NCBI GenBank assembly: GCA_902515565.1
Contig: CABXVR010000001.1
Span: forward strand, 1-64,000
From: an uncultured Bacteroidota bacterium
Lineage (GTDB): Bacteria > Bacteroidota > Bacteroidia > Flavobacteriales > Flavobacteriaceae
Length of the DNA stretch: 64,000 nt
Direction: 5' to 3'
The notes under the pieces are model-generated. The model did not search any database. It was not told the origin of the DNA and was given only the letters and a program-made list of their open reading frames with translations. Below are positions 1 through 7,186 of this stretch, in pieces. Every line of letters starts with the position of its first letter. The first letter of the stretch is position 1. The position numbers and the translations under genes were made by a program.

Positions 1-303
1 TCTATCTTTTCGACTGTAATAAACGTGAGCCATATGTTTAATATGTCTCCAAGATTTAGTTGTTTTCTTATATGGAAATAGGAATATGTTTCTGGTAATT
101 CCTTGGTTATTTGCCGAGTATTTTATAAAACATAAAAGCCCCACTAAAATAAAAATACCTCCAAAGATTGCATAATCGTTTTCAAATTTATTAAACAATA
201 CAAAACTTTTTTTAGGATCTGAAAAAATTAAATAGAAACCAGGGAATAGAGAATATCCCAGTAGCCATAATGGTTCAAACAATACTATACTTCTATCCCT
301 CAT
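1..303 (-). CDS. hypothetical membrane protein, 3' end outside window
   Basis: Reading frame of 101 codons open to the window edge, starting at the ATG that ends repeat copy R0 (AGGGATATG). The product begins MRDRSIVLFEPLWLLGYSLF and shows two hydrophobic segments, about residues 8-26 and 46-60, then a basic tail. I do not recognise a family. It is the last visible gene of the cassette-like array on this strand, so its position directly after a repeat copy supports the start. Function unknown; gene reality is likely because the frame follows the array pattern. Confidence 0.55.
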   Translation of the reverse strand, partial: MRDRSIVLFEPLWLLGYSLFPGFYLIFSDPKKSFVLFNKFENDYAIFGGIFILVGLLCFIKYSANNQGITRNIFLFPYKKTTKSWRHIKHMAHVYYSRKDR

Positions 304-384
304 ATCCCTAATTTACAATATTTAGTTCATACTTAAACTAAATGTAATTACTTACTTTAGATTGGCTTTTTATTAAAATCATTA
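301..384 (-). repeat. array repeat copy R0 (type B)
   Basis: Read on the minus strand it contains the hairpin CTAAAGTAAGTAATTACATTTAG (5-bp outer stem, one bulged A, 4-bp inner stem), then TTTAGTTTAAG-TATG-AACTAAA and ends in AGGGATATG, whose ATG opens the gene at 303. Its distal part (TTAGATTGG, then AAAATCATTA) is shared with copy R8 near 7140, which defines the type B variant. Confidence 0.7.
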
Positions 385-415
385 TATTTAGTTTAAACTA
401 TTTGATAAGATTAAA

Positions 416-838
416 ATGATATTTAACTCTACATACACAGACAAAGAAAAAGAGTTAGAAGTTGAAAAATTGATAGGTAAAAAATATAACCTTTTCAGTT
501 CAATAAGACTTAATGGAGTCGGGTCAAAAAGATTAATAATTGAAGAAACTAGTCCTAAATTCAAAAAAATTATCATTCAAAAAAATGACTTGATTTACTC
601 AAATATTGAAATTAGATATAGAGGTATAATAGTATATATAGCCGAAGGATTAAATAGATTTTCGTGGATAATTCCTTATTACAAATTAGTTATATACAAA
701 ACTCCAAATTACAGTATACACTCAGACGGTAATTTTATTAGATTTAGCAATGATTTAAACTTTAAAGAAAATCTAAAATTTTTTAAAAAATTAATGAATC
801 ACAAATCGCTTAACAACGAACAACCAAATATTAAATGA
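416..838 (+). CDS. hypothetical protein
   Basis: 140-residue frame with no signal peptide, no clear membrane segment and no family I recognise. It is lysine- and isoleucine-rich with alternating hydrophobic residues in the middle (about 45-115), suggesting a soluble beta-rich domain. It runs opposite to most genes of the array and is divergent from the gene at 303, with repeat R0 between them; it converges on the lipoprotein gene that ends at 856. A 12-bp perfect palindrome TAGTTTAAACTA lies at 389-400, just upstream of the start. Function unknown. Confidence 0.6.
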   Translation: MIFNSTYTDKEKELEVEKLIGKKYNLFSSIRLNGVGSKRLIIEETSPKFKKIIIQKNDLIYSNIEIRYRGIIVYIAEGLNRFSWIIPYYKLVIYKTPNYSIHSDGNFIRFSNDLNFKENLKFFKKLMNHKSLNNEQPNIK

Positions 839-855
839 TTTACTCTTATTTTATA

Positions 856-1386
856 TTATTCAACAGCTATTGGTTTAGCTCTTTCGTAAACATAAAACAT
901 TTGAACTTTACCATTTACTATTAAAACATCACTAACCTGATGAACTTTAACTTCACTTCCCTCAACGTTAAGAGTCAAGTCGTTGCCTGAAGTTACCCAT
1001 TGTTGTAATACACCCTTTTCATCTGTATATTCATTTGCTATTAAATAGTTTATTTCCCATACAGGAGCGTTCTCAGCAAACCATTGTGTCAAAAACTCAA
1101 ACTGAGCGTCAGAACCTTCGATAACTTCTCCTCTGGGTCCATTTATTCTAAAGTTTTTCTCTGCATTCATATCACGAATAACATCAAAATCAGCATCATT
1201 GTGAGCTGCTATATAATTTTCCCATACTTCAACTGTAGACATTGAGCCTCCGTAAAGCGGCATTTTAGATCCGTCCTCATCAGAAATTTCGTGACCTATT
1301 ATCATTGGATCTGATTTGGCTTGATTAATGGAATCGCAAGAATATGTGAAAACTGTAATTAATAAGATTAAAATTGAATTTTTCAT
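856..1386 (-). CDS. SnoaL/NTF2-like lipoprotein
   Basis: 176 residues. The N-terminus MKNSILILLITVFTYSCDS is a lipoprotein signal with a cysteine at residue 17, so the protein is probably anchored in the envelope. The rest looks like a SnoaL-like (NTF2 fold) domain: a helix with VEVWENYIAAHNDADFD at about 52-68, a conserved-looking NGPRGEVIEG segment, and a C-terminal strand QVSDVLIVNGKVQMFYVYER. Such domains bind or turn over small ligands; no substrate can be named. It follows PrsW on the same strand, separated by repeat copy R1. Family call inferred from sequence pattern only. Confidence 0.7.
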   Translation of the reverse strand: MKNSILILLITVFTYSCDSINQAKSDPMIIGHEISDEDGSKMPLYGGSMSTVEVWENYIAAHNDADFDVIRDMNAEKNFRINGPRGEVIEGSDAQFEFLTQWFAENAPVWEINYLIANEYTDEKGVLQQWVTSGNDLTLNVEGSEVKVHQVSDVLIVNGKVQMFYVYERAKPIAVE

Positions 1387-1460
1387 AATATGTTTTTTTA
1401 ATTAATTTATATATTAAAGTAATTAATAATTTTAAATAAATTAAAAAAAATGCCAAGAAG

Positions 1461-1505
1461 TTAGTTTTTCTTAAACTATCTGAAGAAGATATGCCTATGG
1501 TTTAG
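1461..1505 (-). repeat. array repeat copy R1 (type A, lacks the start-codon block)
   Basis: Minus-strand CTAAACCATAGGCATATC followed by TTCTTCAGATAGTTTAAG and AAAAACTAA. The GGGGGTATG block is missing and the next gene starts about 75 bp further on. It lies just after the stop of the PrsW gene. Confidence 0.8.
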
Positions 1506-1520
1506 GTGTCTTATTCTTAA

Positions 1521-2399
1521 CTATTCAAAAAAGCTTAAAATAAATTTTAACACTTCTTTTATAATGTTAAATATAAAATCAGCTATTGGGGTGTAAAAAA
1601 AGATGGTAATACCTATACACACAACAATGAAGTAAATAATTACTTCAATAAACTTTTCATTAAAACTATTAATTGTATGAATTTCACCTAAACCAGGTTT
1701 GATGAGGTTTTCATTCCAGCTAAACTTTATTTTTTCTTTAGAACTAAAGTGAAATACAAGAACAACCTTGTGTAATTGTATAACGCCCCAAATAACCACA
1801 GCAATAAAAACAAACGTAGTTAAATAAGGAATTTCTTGAGAAGATTGACAAAAATTATAAAAACCGTGAATTAAAAACGGTAAAAGAAAAGCCTCAAATG
1901 TACTTCTGTCTTTTAAAGAATATACATAACCCATTAAATAACCACAACAAGCGTGCATAGGAACAGCTGTAAATGCTCTAAGAACCCCAGTAGAGGCCCC
2001 TCGATTAAATACGTAAAGAATATTTTCTGATGTTGCAAAGCCTAAACTAATTGCAACGGCAAGCAAAATGTAGTGATATGTGTCTAGTTTTTTTAATATG
2101 TAATTCCCACTTTTAACTTCTTCTTGAACCCCTAACATAACCACAATTAACATAAGAAGCTTAACCCCTTCTTCAATTAACCCTGCAACTAAAAAAGATG
2201 TGGTAAAAGGAGTTGATTGTAATATGCTTTCAATTAAAAAAATCTCTAAATAATAAATTGGCACTGCCAATGCAGCCCCGACAAAAAACAGTTGATAAAC
2301 TACGGTATTGTTTCTATCTTTTTTGTCTGCTTCTAGAAGGCTATAACCAATATAAACCGATGGCAATGTTGCTAATGTTAAAAGTATGTATTGATTCAC
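1521..2399 (-). CDS. PrsW family intramembrane metalloprotease
   Basis: 292 residues with about eight membrane segments. The PrsW signature motifs are present: IEEGVK (EExxK, about residue 75), FATSENILYVF (about 125), PMHACCG (about 147) and LIHGFYNF (about 177). In Bacillus, PrsW makes the first cut in the anti-sigma factor RsiW. Here the gene is two cassettes downstream of an ECF sigma factor and a membrane protein that could be its anti-sigma factor, so a related role is an inference. The start is GTG at 2397-2399; the repeat's own ATG at 2438 opens only a 7-residue frame. Confidence 0.85.
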   Translation of the reverse strand: MNQYILLTLATLPSVYIGYSLLEADKKDRNNTVVYQLFFVGAALAVPIYYLEIFLIESILQSTPFTTSFLVAGLIEEGVKLLMLIVVMLGVQEEVKSGNYILKKLDTYHYILLAVAISLGFATSENILYVFNRGASTGVLRAFTAVPMHACCGYLMGYVYSLKDRSTFEAFLLPFLIHGFYNFCQSSQEIPYLTTFVFIAVVIWGVIQLHKVVLVFHFSSKEKIKFSWNENLIKPGLGEIHTINSFNEKFIEVIIYFIVVCIGITIFFYTPIADFIFNIIKEVLKFILSFFE

Positions 2400-2442
2400 T
2401 AAATGTTAATTAAATTATTGCAAGATTAAAAAATTCATAGCT

Positions 2443-2500
2443 GCAATTTACAAAATTTAACTTTTACTTAAACTATCTGAAGAAGATGAAAATGGTTTAG
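2443..2500 (-). repeat. array repeat copy R2 (type A)
   Basis: Minus-strand CTAAACCATTTTCATC, TTCTTCAGATAGTTTAAG, then TAAATTTTGTAAATTGCAG. The usual GGGGGTATG is replaced by GCAGCTATG, and that ATG (2436-2438) leads only to an 8-codon frame ending at 2415. Confidence 0.8.
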
Positions 2501-2503
2501 TGA

Positions 2504-2635
2504 TTAGCCAAAAATTAAGCCACCACCAATTAAGACTATAAAAATAACAGCAATAACAATAAGAATCGTTTTGCCTTGTTTAGAGGTTGTGTTGGTTTGG
2601 TTTGCGTTACTGCTATAATGATTAAAATTATCCAT
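2504..2635 (-). CDS. 43-residue single-span membrane protein
   Basis: A short frame starting at the ATG of repeat R3 (GGGGGTATG). The product is MDNFNHYSSNANQTNTT, a short polar stretch SKQGK, then one strongly hydrophobic segment (about 23-42: ILIVIAVIFIVLIGGGLIFG) ending at the C-terminus. An N-out or N-in small membrane protein; no family recognised. Its position between two repeat copies, its start at the repeat ATG and the clean membrane segment support it as a real gene. It sits between the putative anti-sigma gene and PrsW. Confidence 0.6.
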   Translation of the reverse strand: MDNFNHYSSNANQTNTTSKQGKTILIVIAVIFIVLIGGGLIFG

Positions 2636-2698
2636 ACCCCCAATTTACAAAATTTAGTTTTTACATAAACTATCTGAAGAAGATATGGCTATGAATTA
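2636..2698 (-). repeat. array repeat copy R3 (type A, full length)
   Basis: Minus-strand CCTAATTCATAGCCATATC, TTCTTCAGATAGTTTATG, TAAAAACTAAATTTTGTAAA, TTGGGGGT followed by ATG of the 43-residue gene. The TAG at 2689-2691, inside the repeat, is the stop codon of the preceding gene. Confidence 0.85.
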
Positions 2699-3318
2699 GG
2701 GTATAACTCTTCCATTTCTTTAATTAAAGAATCAATCTCCAAAGCCTTGCTTTTTGGAATGTTCCCTGATAATGGAAATTCTGCAATAAACAAAATAACT
2801 ATTGTGAAAATTGGAATTAATACGAATAGAGCTATTGTTGGATAGTTTAAGCCGTCAACACCAAATATTTCTCCGATTGTCTTACCTTGTTGATTAAAAT
2901 AAGTATAAATAAAAATTGGGAGTGAACCTAAAGGAACACTAGTTATAATAAGTCTTTTGTTAAAACTTCTTATTTGATTTATTTTCTCTCGTATTGAAAC
3001 TAAATAATCATATGAGTTAGATTTATAGTCAATTTCTTTTATTGACGTTACTTGCTTTTTCCCAATTAAGAACCCAAAAAAACAAGGAATAGCACTAATA
3101 AATCCCCAAAAGATAGCATTTTCATTATCTAATATAATATTGAATATAAATATAAGTATTCCTAGTGGGATTAATAATAAGACCCCTTTTTTAAATTTAT
3201 TAATAATGCTTTCAACCAAGCTAATTGATTTTTGATTGTATAACGATTTAATCTTTGGGATTACTAAATCTTCATTTAAAAACCCGTTTTGCCATATTTG
3301 TTCTATTGATTTTTCCAT
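2689..3318 (-). CDS. four-span membrane protein, possible anti-sigma factor
   Basis: 209 residues. A soluble N-terminal stretch (about 1-42, beginning MEKSIEQIWQNGFLNEDLVI) precedes two membrane segments (about 45-90), a charged linker (about 90-118), two further segments (about 120-185) and a short acidic tail. No family recognised. It lies 3 bp after the ECF sigma factor gene, so co-transcription is near certain; gene order sigma then membrane protein is typical of anti-sigma factors, which is why that role is suggested. No zinc-binding anti-sigma motif is visible. The stop codon lies within repeat R3. Confidence 0.65.
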   Translation of the reverse strand: MEKSIEQIWQNGFLNEDLVIPKIKSLYNQKSISLVESIINKFKKGVLLLIPLGILIFIFNIILDNENAIFWGFISAIPCFFGFLIGKKQVTSIKEIDYKSNSYDYLVSIREKINQIRSFNKRLIITSVPLGSLPIFIYTYFNQQGKTIGEIFGVDGLNYPTIALFVLIPIFTIVILFIAEFPLSGNIPKSKALEIDSLIKEMEELYPNS

Positions 3319-3321
3319 TTT

Positions 3322-3816
3322 CTAAAATTTATTTTTTGTTAGTATTTTCTTTAATCGATTTTTTATTCTCTTAATTTTTACTCCGATATTGTTTGTGTTT
3401 GTACCAAGTATTTGTGCAATTTCTTTATAAGAAAGTTCTTCTAAATAAAGAGTGATTATTGCTCTGTCAACTTCTGATAATTGTTTAATACTCTCATACA
3501 ATTTACTCAAATCTTTATCTGTAAATGCTTGTTTGTCTTCAATAAATCTATCTGGTAAATTATTAGAATTAATATGTACAACTCTGTATTTGTCTTCTTT
3601 TTTGAGTAAGGTCAAGCAAACATTCAATGATAAACGATATATCCAAGTTGTTTTTTTCGAATTACCTTTAAAGTTGTTTCTACTTCTCCAAATTTGTAAA
3701 CAAACTTCTTGAAAGTAGTCCTCGAAGTCTTGTTGAGAATTACTATAAACTCTGCATATTTTTATAATAATAGCGGAGTATGGTAATATTGATGTTGTGT
3801 AGAAATCGTTGCTCAC
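3322..3816 (-). CDS. ECF RNA polymerase sigma factor
   Basis: 164 residues. Region 2 is visible as QQDFEDYFQEVCLQIWRS then FKGNSKKTTWIYRLSLNVCL (about 27-70); region 4 as LSEVDRAIITLYLEELSYKE with IAQILGTNTNNIGVKIKRI helix-turn-helix (about 105-155). This is the standard two-domain extracytoplasmic-function sigma factor layout. The start is GTG at 3814-3816. The gene is followed after 3 bp by a membrane protein and lies in a cassette-like array, which suggests a mobile sigma/anti-sigma pair. Target promoters cannot be named. Confidence 0.9.
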   Translation of the reverse strand: MSNDFYTTSILPYSAIIIKICRVYSNSQQDFEDYFQEVCLQIWRSRNNFKGNSKKTTWIYRLSLNVCLTLLKKEDKYRVVHINSNNLPDRFIEDKQAFTDKDLSKLYESIKQLSEVDRAIITLYLEELSYKEIAQILGTNTNNIGVKIKRIKNRLKKILTKNKF

Positions 3817-3867
3817 GTTACTTTTTATTTAGTTAGTGGTTAAATTTTCAATTTATTACACCTTGAT

Positions 3868-3924
3868 TACAAATAATTATAAAACTATCTGAATTAAAAG
3901 AAGAAGATATCCCTATGGTTTAGG
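3868..3924 (-). repeat. array repeat copy R4 (type A with 9-bp insertion)
   Basis: Minus-strand CCTAAACCATAGGGATATC, TTCTTCTTTTAATTCAGATAG, then a degenerate tail TTTTATAATTATTTGTAAT without GGGGGTATG. The extra TTTTAATTC inside the hairpin loop is shared with copy R6. TAG at 3913-3915 in this copy is the stop of the 58-residue gene. Confidence 0.75.
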
Positions 3925-4089
3925 ATTTTTGTAAAAATGAATGCTAAATAAAATTATAGCAGTAACTATAAATAAAAGTTTAATAGGTCTTGGTGCAAAC
4001 GGCCCAACATCAAAAAAAACATCAAGGGCTCGTTCACTAATAAATAATATCGTTATTACTAACGCAATTGTGTACAACGGTTTTTTCAT
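3913..4089 (-). CDS. 58-residue two-span membrane protein
   Basis: Starts at the ATG of repeat R5 (GGGGGTATG) and ends at a TAG inside repeat R4, so both ends are set by array repeats. The product begins MKKPLYTIALVITILFISE (membrane segment 1, about 4-18), a loop rich in Phe, Asp and Pro (DVFFDVGPFAPRP), then segment 2 (about 36-52) and a basic tail. No family recognised. Its start and stop both coinciding with repeats makes it the cleanest single-gene unit of the array. Confidence 0.6.
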   Translation of the reverse strand: MKKPLYTIALVITILFISERALDVFFDVGPFAPRPIKLLFIVTAIILFSIHFYKNPKP

Positions 4090-4152
4090 ACCCCCAATTT
4101 ACAACATTTAGTTTTTAATTAAAATATCAAAAGAAGATAGCTATGGTTTAGT
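4090..4152 (-). repeat. array repeat copy R5 (type A, full length)
   Basis: Minus-strand CTAAACCATAGCTATC, TTCTTTTGATATTTTAATTA, AAAACTAAATGTTGTAAA, TTGGGGGT then ATG (4087-4089). The loop side differs from other copies (TTTTGATA for TTCAGATA). Confidence 0.8.
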
Positions 4153-4169
4153 TATAAAACTTATTGGTT

Positions 4170-4397
4170 TTATGAAAAAAGGTAACTACATCCAGCTAAA
4201 ACAACAATGGCGGCCCAAATTAATAAGTTTGTCTGCAAGGTTTCAATCAGGTGGTTTCTGCCATTTGAACTAAATGAAATAAGCCCTATTATAATCCAAA
4301 TAAAACAAAAAAACCAAAAGACGGAGTGGTAATAAAACCCTGCAATAAAACAACCAACTATACAAGAAGGCCAGACTTTAAATAAATCGTAACGCAT
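4170..4397 (-). CDS. small hydrophobic membrane protein
   Basis: 75 residues from ATG at 4395-4397 (MRYDLFKVWPSCIVGCFIAG). About three membrane segments (10-25, 27-45, 55-73). A longer in-frame reading exists but would start inside the preceding gene. The repeat-borne ATG at 4433-4435 is in another frame and opens an 11-codon frame (MKYYLFYCLI, stop at 4403) that ends 6 bp before the ATG chosen here, so translation may be coupled, or the cassette may have suffered a frameshift. Family unknown. Confidence 0.5.
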   Translation of the reverse strand: MRYDLFKVWPSCIVGCFIAGFYYHSVFWFFCFIWIIIGLISFSSNGRNHLIETLQTNLLIWAAIVVLAGCSYLFS

Positions 4398-4435
4398 AAG
4401 CTTTAGATTAAACAATAAAATAAATAGTATTTCAT

Positions 4436-4448
4436 ACCCCCAATTTAT
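4436..4448 (-). repeat. truncated array repeat R5b (start-codon block only)
   Basis: Only AAATTGGGGGT plus the ATG at 4433-4435 remains, fused directly to the stop of the DUF2059 gene (TAATAAATTGGGGGTATG). All hairpin sequence is absent, so the terminal block can occur without the rest. Confidence 0.65.
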
Positions 4449-4864
4449 TATTGGACAATCATACCTTGAATTTTTTCTCCAATCTCCATACCCCACTCCA
4501 TTGAAAGCTTCATTGATTCTTGTGCAATTAAAGGTGTTTTCTCGGCAATTTTTCTGCCAATAGGTGTTTTAAACATTAAAATAGCTTCTTTTAAATCAGT
4601 TTCAGAAAGATGATTTTTATAAACAGGGACCATTTTAGCAACTAAACTTGAAATCATTTCGGTTTTAAATTCATTATACTTTTCTTCGTCTAGTTTGGCA
4701 CCAAACATATTAATCATCTGGCTAAATGTTGCATCGAATGTTTTTAAACTTCCTTGTATATTTAGATATTCCGTTAATAGACTTTTGTAATTGTCATCAT
4801 TAGTTTGTGAAAATCCTAGATTAATAAAAAGTAAAAATAATATAGCAAATACTGATTTTTTCAT
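4448..4864 (-). CDS. DUF2059 domain secreted protein
   Basis: 138 residues. Signal peptide MKKSVFAILFLLFINLGFSQ, then a helical domain with the pattern of DUF2059: FDATFSQMINMFGAKL (about 44-59), a middle stretch ending VPVYKNHLSETDLKEAILMF (about 79-98) and TPIGRKIAEKTPLIAQESM (about 100-118). The last motif, in which an aliphatic helix is followed by TPxGRK, is characteristic of that family, which is found in the periplasm and has no settled function. It is single-gene and lies between a degenerate repeat (R6) and the truncated block R5b. Confidence 0.8.
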   Translation of the reverse strand: MKKSVFAILFLLFINLGFSQTNDDNYKSLLTEYLNIQGSLKTFDATFSQMINMFGAKLDEEKYNEFKTEMISSLVAKMVPVYKNHLSETDLKEAILMFKTPIGRKIAEKTPLIAQESMKLSMEWGMEIGEKIQGMIVQ

Positions 4865-4949
4865 TTCTTGTTTTTTTAGTTAACATTTATAAAAATTAAT
4901 TATTAAAAATATGTCTTATAATTAACATCTCATAGACTAATTTGAGGAA

Positions 4950-5010
4950 TTACAATATCTTGTATTTAGAAATAGCTGAATTAAAAGAAGAAGATATGCC
5001 TATAGTTTAG
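4950..5010 (-). repeat. array repeat copy R6 (type A with 9-bp insertion, degenerate tail)
   Basis: Minus-strand CTAAACTATAGGCATATC, TTCTTCTTTTAATTCAGCTA, TTTCTAAATACAAGATATTG, TAATTCC. It begins one base after the stop of the lipoprotein gene at 5011. It shares the TTTTAATTC insertion with R4 and lacks GGGGGTATG. Confidence 0.7.
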
Positions 5011-5493
5011 TTATCGTCTAACGTACCCGCCAATAGACTCTCTATATTCTATTTCAAACCCATTTTCTTTCGTAAATTTTTTGAATTCATCTGTTGCATT
5101 TCCTAATGTTAAAAATGATTCTATTTCAAAAATTTCAAAAAATCTATTAAAATTTGGACCATTAATGAAATCTATTCCGTGTTGGATGCCATCTTCACTA
5201 TTATTATACCTTTCAATTAAAGTAACTTTTTTACCGTTTTCAGAAATGAAATATCCGTAAACAGTTGATGGCTCTCTTTCAACAATAAAATTAGATAGTT
5301 CTTGAGTAAATGCCTCAACATCAACTATTGAGTTATTTTTGGTATTTAGTTCTAAAATAAAAGTAAGTTCAGAAGATTTAGAGTTATCTAAAACTTTAAG
5401 TTCTTTTGATGTCATATCAGTATTACAAGCAGCAAAAGTCAATGTGAACAAAAGTAGAAATAGTAGTTTTTTCATAATGTTAAGTTTTTTCAT
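5011..5493 (-). CDS. lipoprotein with antibiotic-monooxygenase-like fold
   Basis: 160 residues. The ATG at 5491-5493 is the one carried by repeat R7; a second in-frame Met (residue 7, MKKLLFLLLFTLTFAACNTD) begins a standard lipoprotein signal with its cysteine near residue 23, so either start may be used. The body (about 42-135) resembles the ferredoxin-like ABM fold: an opening strand ELTFILEL, a helix VEAFTQELSNFI, strand YGYFISENGKKVTLIERY, then HGIDFINGPNFNRFFEIF, recalling the H...GP.F..F pattern of those proteins. No substrate can be named. Confidence 0.65.
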   Translation of the reverse strand: MKKLNIMKKLLFLLLFTLTFAACNTDMTSKELKVLDNSKSSELTFILELNTKNNSIVDVEAFTQELSNFIVEREPSTVYGYFISENGKKVTLIERYNNSEDGIQHGIDFINGPNFNRFFEIFEIESFLTLGNATDEFKKFTKENGFEIEYRESIGGYVRR

Positions 5494-5555
5494 ACCCCCA
5501 ATTTACAACATTTAGGTTTTACTTAAACTATCGGAAGAAGATAGCTATGGTTTAG
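5494..5555 (-). repeat. array repeat copy R7 (type A, full length)
   Basis: Minus-strand CTAAACCATAGCTATC, TTCTTCCGATAGTTTAAG, TAAAACCTAAATGTTGTAAA, TTGGGGGT then the ATG at 5491-5493. Confidence 0.85.
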
Positions 5556-5590
5556 TTGGTTATATTTAAATACAAGTTTTAACTAAAGAC

Positions 5591-5899
5591 TTAAAACCAT
5601 AAATAACCTAAACACCCAAATAAAGTTAATGCGGTTATAATTATCATCATCGTTTGTGCTTCCCACTTTTTTGAAATCAATCCTACTAATGCATATAAAG
5701 GGGTTGCGAAAAAGATAATAAAAAACACAATACTGAAACAATAGCCTATAATATATCCAATCCCACCCGCTAATGAAGTTTCTAACTTTAAAGCAACAAC
5801 ATTATTAGTATTAGATACTGCCTTTAATGCGACTAATAAAAATAAAACTACCCACCAAAAAAGGAATTTTCTTTTAAATATTTTTAAAATATTTTTCAT
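5591..5899 (-). CDS. three-span membrane protein
   Basis: 102 residues: a basic N-terminus MKNILKIFKRKF, membrane segment 1 (about 13-28, WWVVLFLLVALKAV), segment 2 (about 45-68) and segment 3 (about 83-101). No family recognised. The sequence just before the start, TGTAAATTGTATTTATG, is a weak version of the repeat end block, consistent with a diverged array unit. It follows the two-gene lipoprotein/membrane unit on the same strand. Confidence 0.55.
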   Translation of the reverse strand: MKNILKIFKRKFLFWWVVLFLLVALKAVSNTNNVVALKLETSLAGGIGYIIGYCFSIVFFIIFFATPLYALVGLISKKWEAQTMMIIITALTLFGCLGYLWF

Positions 5900-5975
5900 A
5901 AATACAATTTACATTAATTTTATTTCTAACACAAGACTGCTTTGAATAGTACAAAGAATAAAATATTCAAATTGT

Positions 5976-6443
5976 TTAAAATGAACCTGACCTAATGCCA
6001 TATTTAAACAAATCAATTATAATAAAGAAAATCCAAAACAAAATATAAGAAGCTATAATATTAATCTTTAATGGTTTAGACCAATTACTGTAAAAATTTT
6101 TAGGTCCGATTTTAAAGGCCCAATTAAAAGTAAGTAACAAAGCTGAAATCGAAAGAATAATTAGCGAAACAAATAAATAAGGAGAAATTATAAGGGCTGA
6201 AATCAGATATTCAAGACCTCCTAATAAACCGCCGCCCCTGTTAACCTCGTCTGAAAAAATTTCAAACCTTCGATTATAGAGTCTACTATTTAATAAATAG
6301 CGAACTAATATTGTTGTGAAAAATAGAATATGGAATAATTTAATGTTTTTTCTGTCAATGCTAAAGTTTTTCATTTTGCGGATAAAGACGAAATTAATTA
6401 CTAGAAAAACTATTAGTAAAAGTATATATAGTGTAGATGTCAT
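5976..6443 (-). CDS. multi-span membrane protein
   Basis: 155 residues with four predicted membrane segments (about 2-20, 38-52, 82-110, 128-148) and a glycine-rich loop NRGGGLLGGLEYL at about 69-81. No family recognised. It begins 3 bp after the stop of the lipoprotein gene upstream and is probably co-transcribed and functionally paired with it, making this the second two-gene unit in the array (after the sigma pair). Confidence 0.6.
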   Translation of the reverse strand: MTSTLYILLLIVFLVINFVFIRKMKNFSIDRKNIKLFHILFFTTILVRYLLNSRLYNRRFEIFSDEVNRGGGLLGGLEYLISALIISPYLFVSLIILSISALLLTFNWAFKIGPKNFYSNWSKPLKINIIASYILFWIFFIIIDLFKYGIRSGSF

Positions 6444-6446
6444 TAT

Positions 6447-7076
6447 TTATAGTCTTGTGCTGTTAGCCATTATTTGTAATGCAGATTTAAATCTGTCGAA
6501 ATCCTCTGGATATGTGTTTAACGTTAGTGAAATTATATAATCTTTTTTAAAAAGAATTGCCGCAATTGTTTTTATCTGTCCAACATTTGCAACTGCTCCC
6601 TCATTAATTATATATAAGATTTGATTTTTTTTATCCATATAGTTCCCCAAATCATTATGGTCTGTTATAACTCCTTTCATTCCATCAAGTATCGTTAATG
6701 TTGAATTATTCAAAGTATTAATAAACATCTCTGCAAATTCATTAATTCCTAATTTAGTTATCTCATAATCTTTTTGAATAAGAACACTTATACTTGGGTA
6801 ACTATTAATTTCCGAATTTGACAAGGTTAATAAGTAATCGATATTTCCTTTGTACTGTGAGTTTTCAAATAAAGAATTAAGTAAAAAATTCTTATCAGAT
6901 TCCGCTAACACTTCCCAATTTACAGGGATATTAATTTTAACTTCTTCCTTTTTTATAAGATTTTCCTCAAAATCTCTGTTAATTTCAATGTTAATTGGAA
7001 GTGTTTTATTTTTGCTTTTATTGTCACAAGCTGATATCAAGATTAAGCCTAAAAATATATATAGTAGTTTTCTCAT
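6447..7076 (-). CDS. hypothetical lipoprotein
   Basis: 209 residues. Lipoprotein signal MRKLLYIFLGLILISACDNK with the cysteine at residue 17. After a charged linker, a domain of about 160 residues (INIPVNWEVL ... YIISLTLNTYPEDFDRFKSA) has the overall look of PsbP/DcrB-like folds, which commonly contain 'W/Y...DFDRF...SA/S' near their ends, but I cannot assign it firmly. Start at the ATG of repeat R8 (GTAGGTATG). Followed at once by a membrane protein gene on the same strand. Confidence 0.65.
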   Translation of the reverse strand: MRKLLYIFLGLILISACDNKSKNKTLPINIEINRDFEENLIKKEEVKINIPVNWEVLAESDKNFLLNSLFENSQYKGNIDYLLTLSNSEINSYPSISVLIQKDYEITKLGINEFAEMFINTLNNSTLTILDGMKGVITDHNDLGNYMDKKNQILYIINEGAVANVGQIKTIAAILFKKDYIISLTLNTYPEDFDRFKSALQIMANSTRL

Positions 7077-7170
7077 ACCTACAATTTACAACATTTAGTT
7101 TTTACTTAAACTATCTGAAGTTACTTCACTTAGATTGGTTTTTTAAAATCATTACATTTGGGTTAAATAA
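7077..7170 (-). repeat. array repeat copy R8 (type B)
   Basis: Minus-strand AACCAATCTAAGTGAAGT, AACTTCAGATAGTTTAAG, TAAAAACTAAATGTTGTAAA, TTGTAGGT then ATG (7074-7076). Contains the perfect palindrome TGAAGTAACTTCA. It is nearly identical to R9 at 7525-7587, in the opposite orientation. Confidence 0.85.
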
Positions 7171-7186
7171 CAAATACTTTAAAAAT

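Noticed and set aside
2636-2640. GGGGG before the repeat ATG as a Shine-Dalgarno sequence
   Set aside because: It lies only one base from the ATG, too close, and Bacteroidota make little use of such sites; it may simply be part of the repeat.
1461-5555. Calling the repeats canonical integron attC sites
   Set aside because: No RYYYAAC/GTTRRRY pair fits at the expected spacing; the inverted ends found (such as CTTAAAC and GTTTAG) are only about 36 bp apart and do not match the consensus. Only the integron-like layout is claimed.
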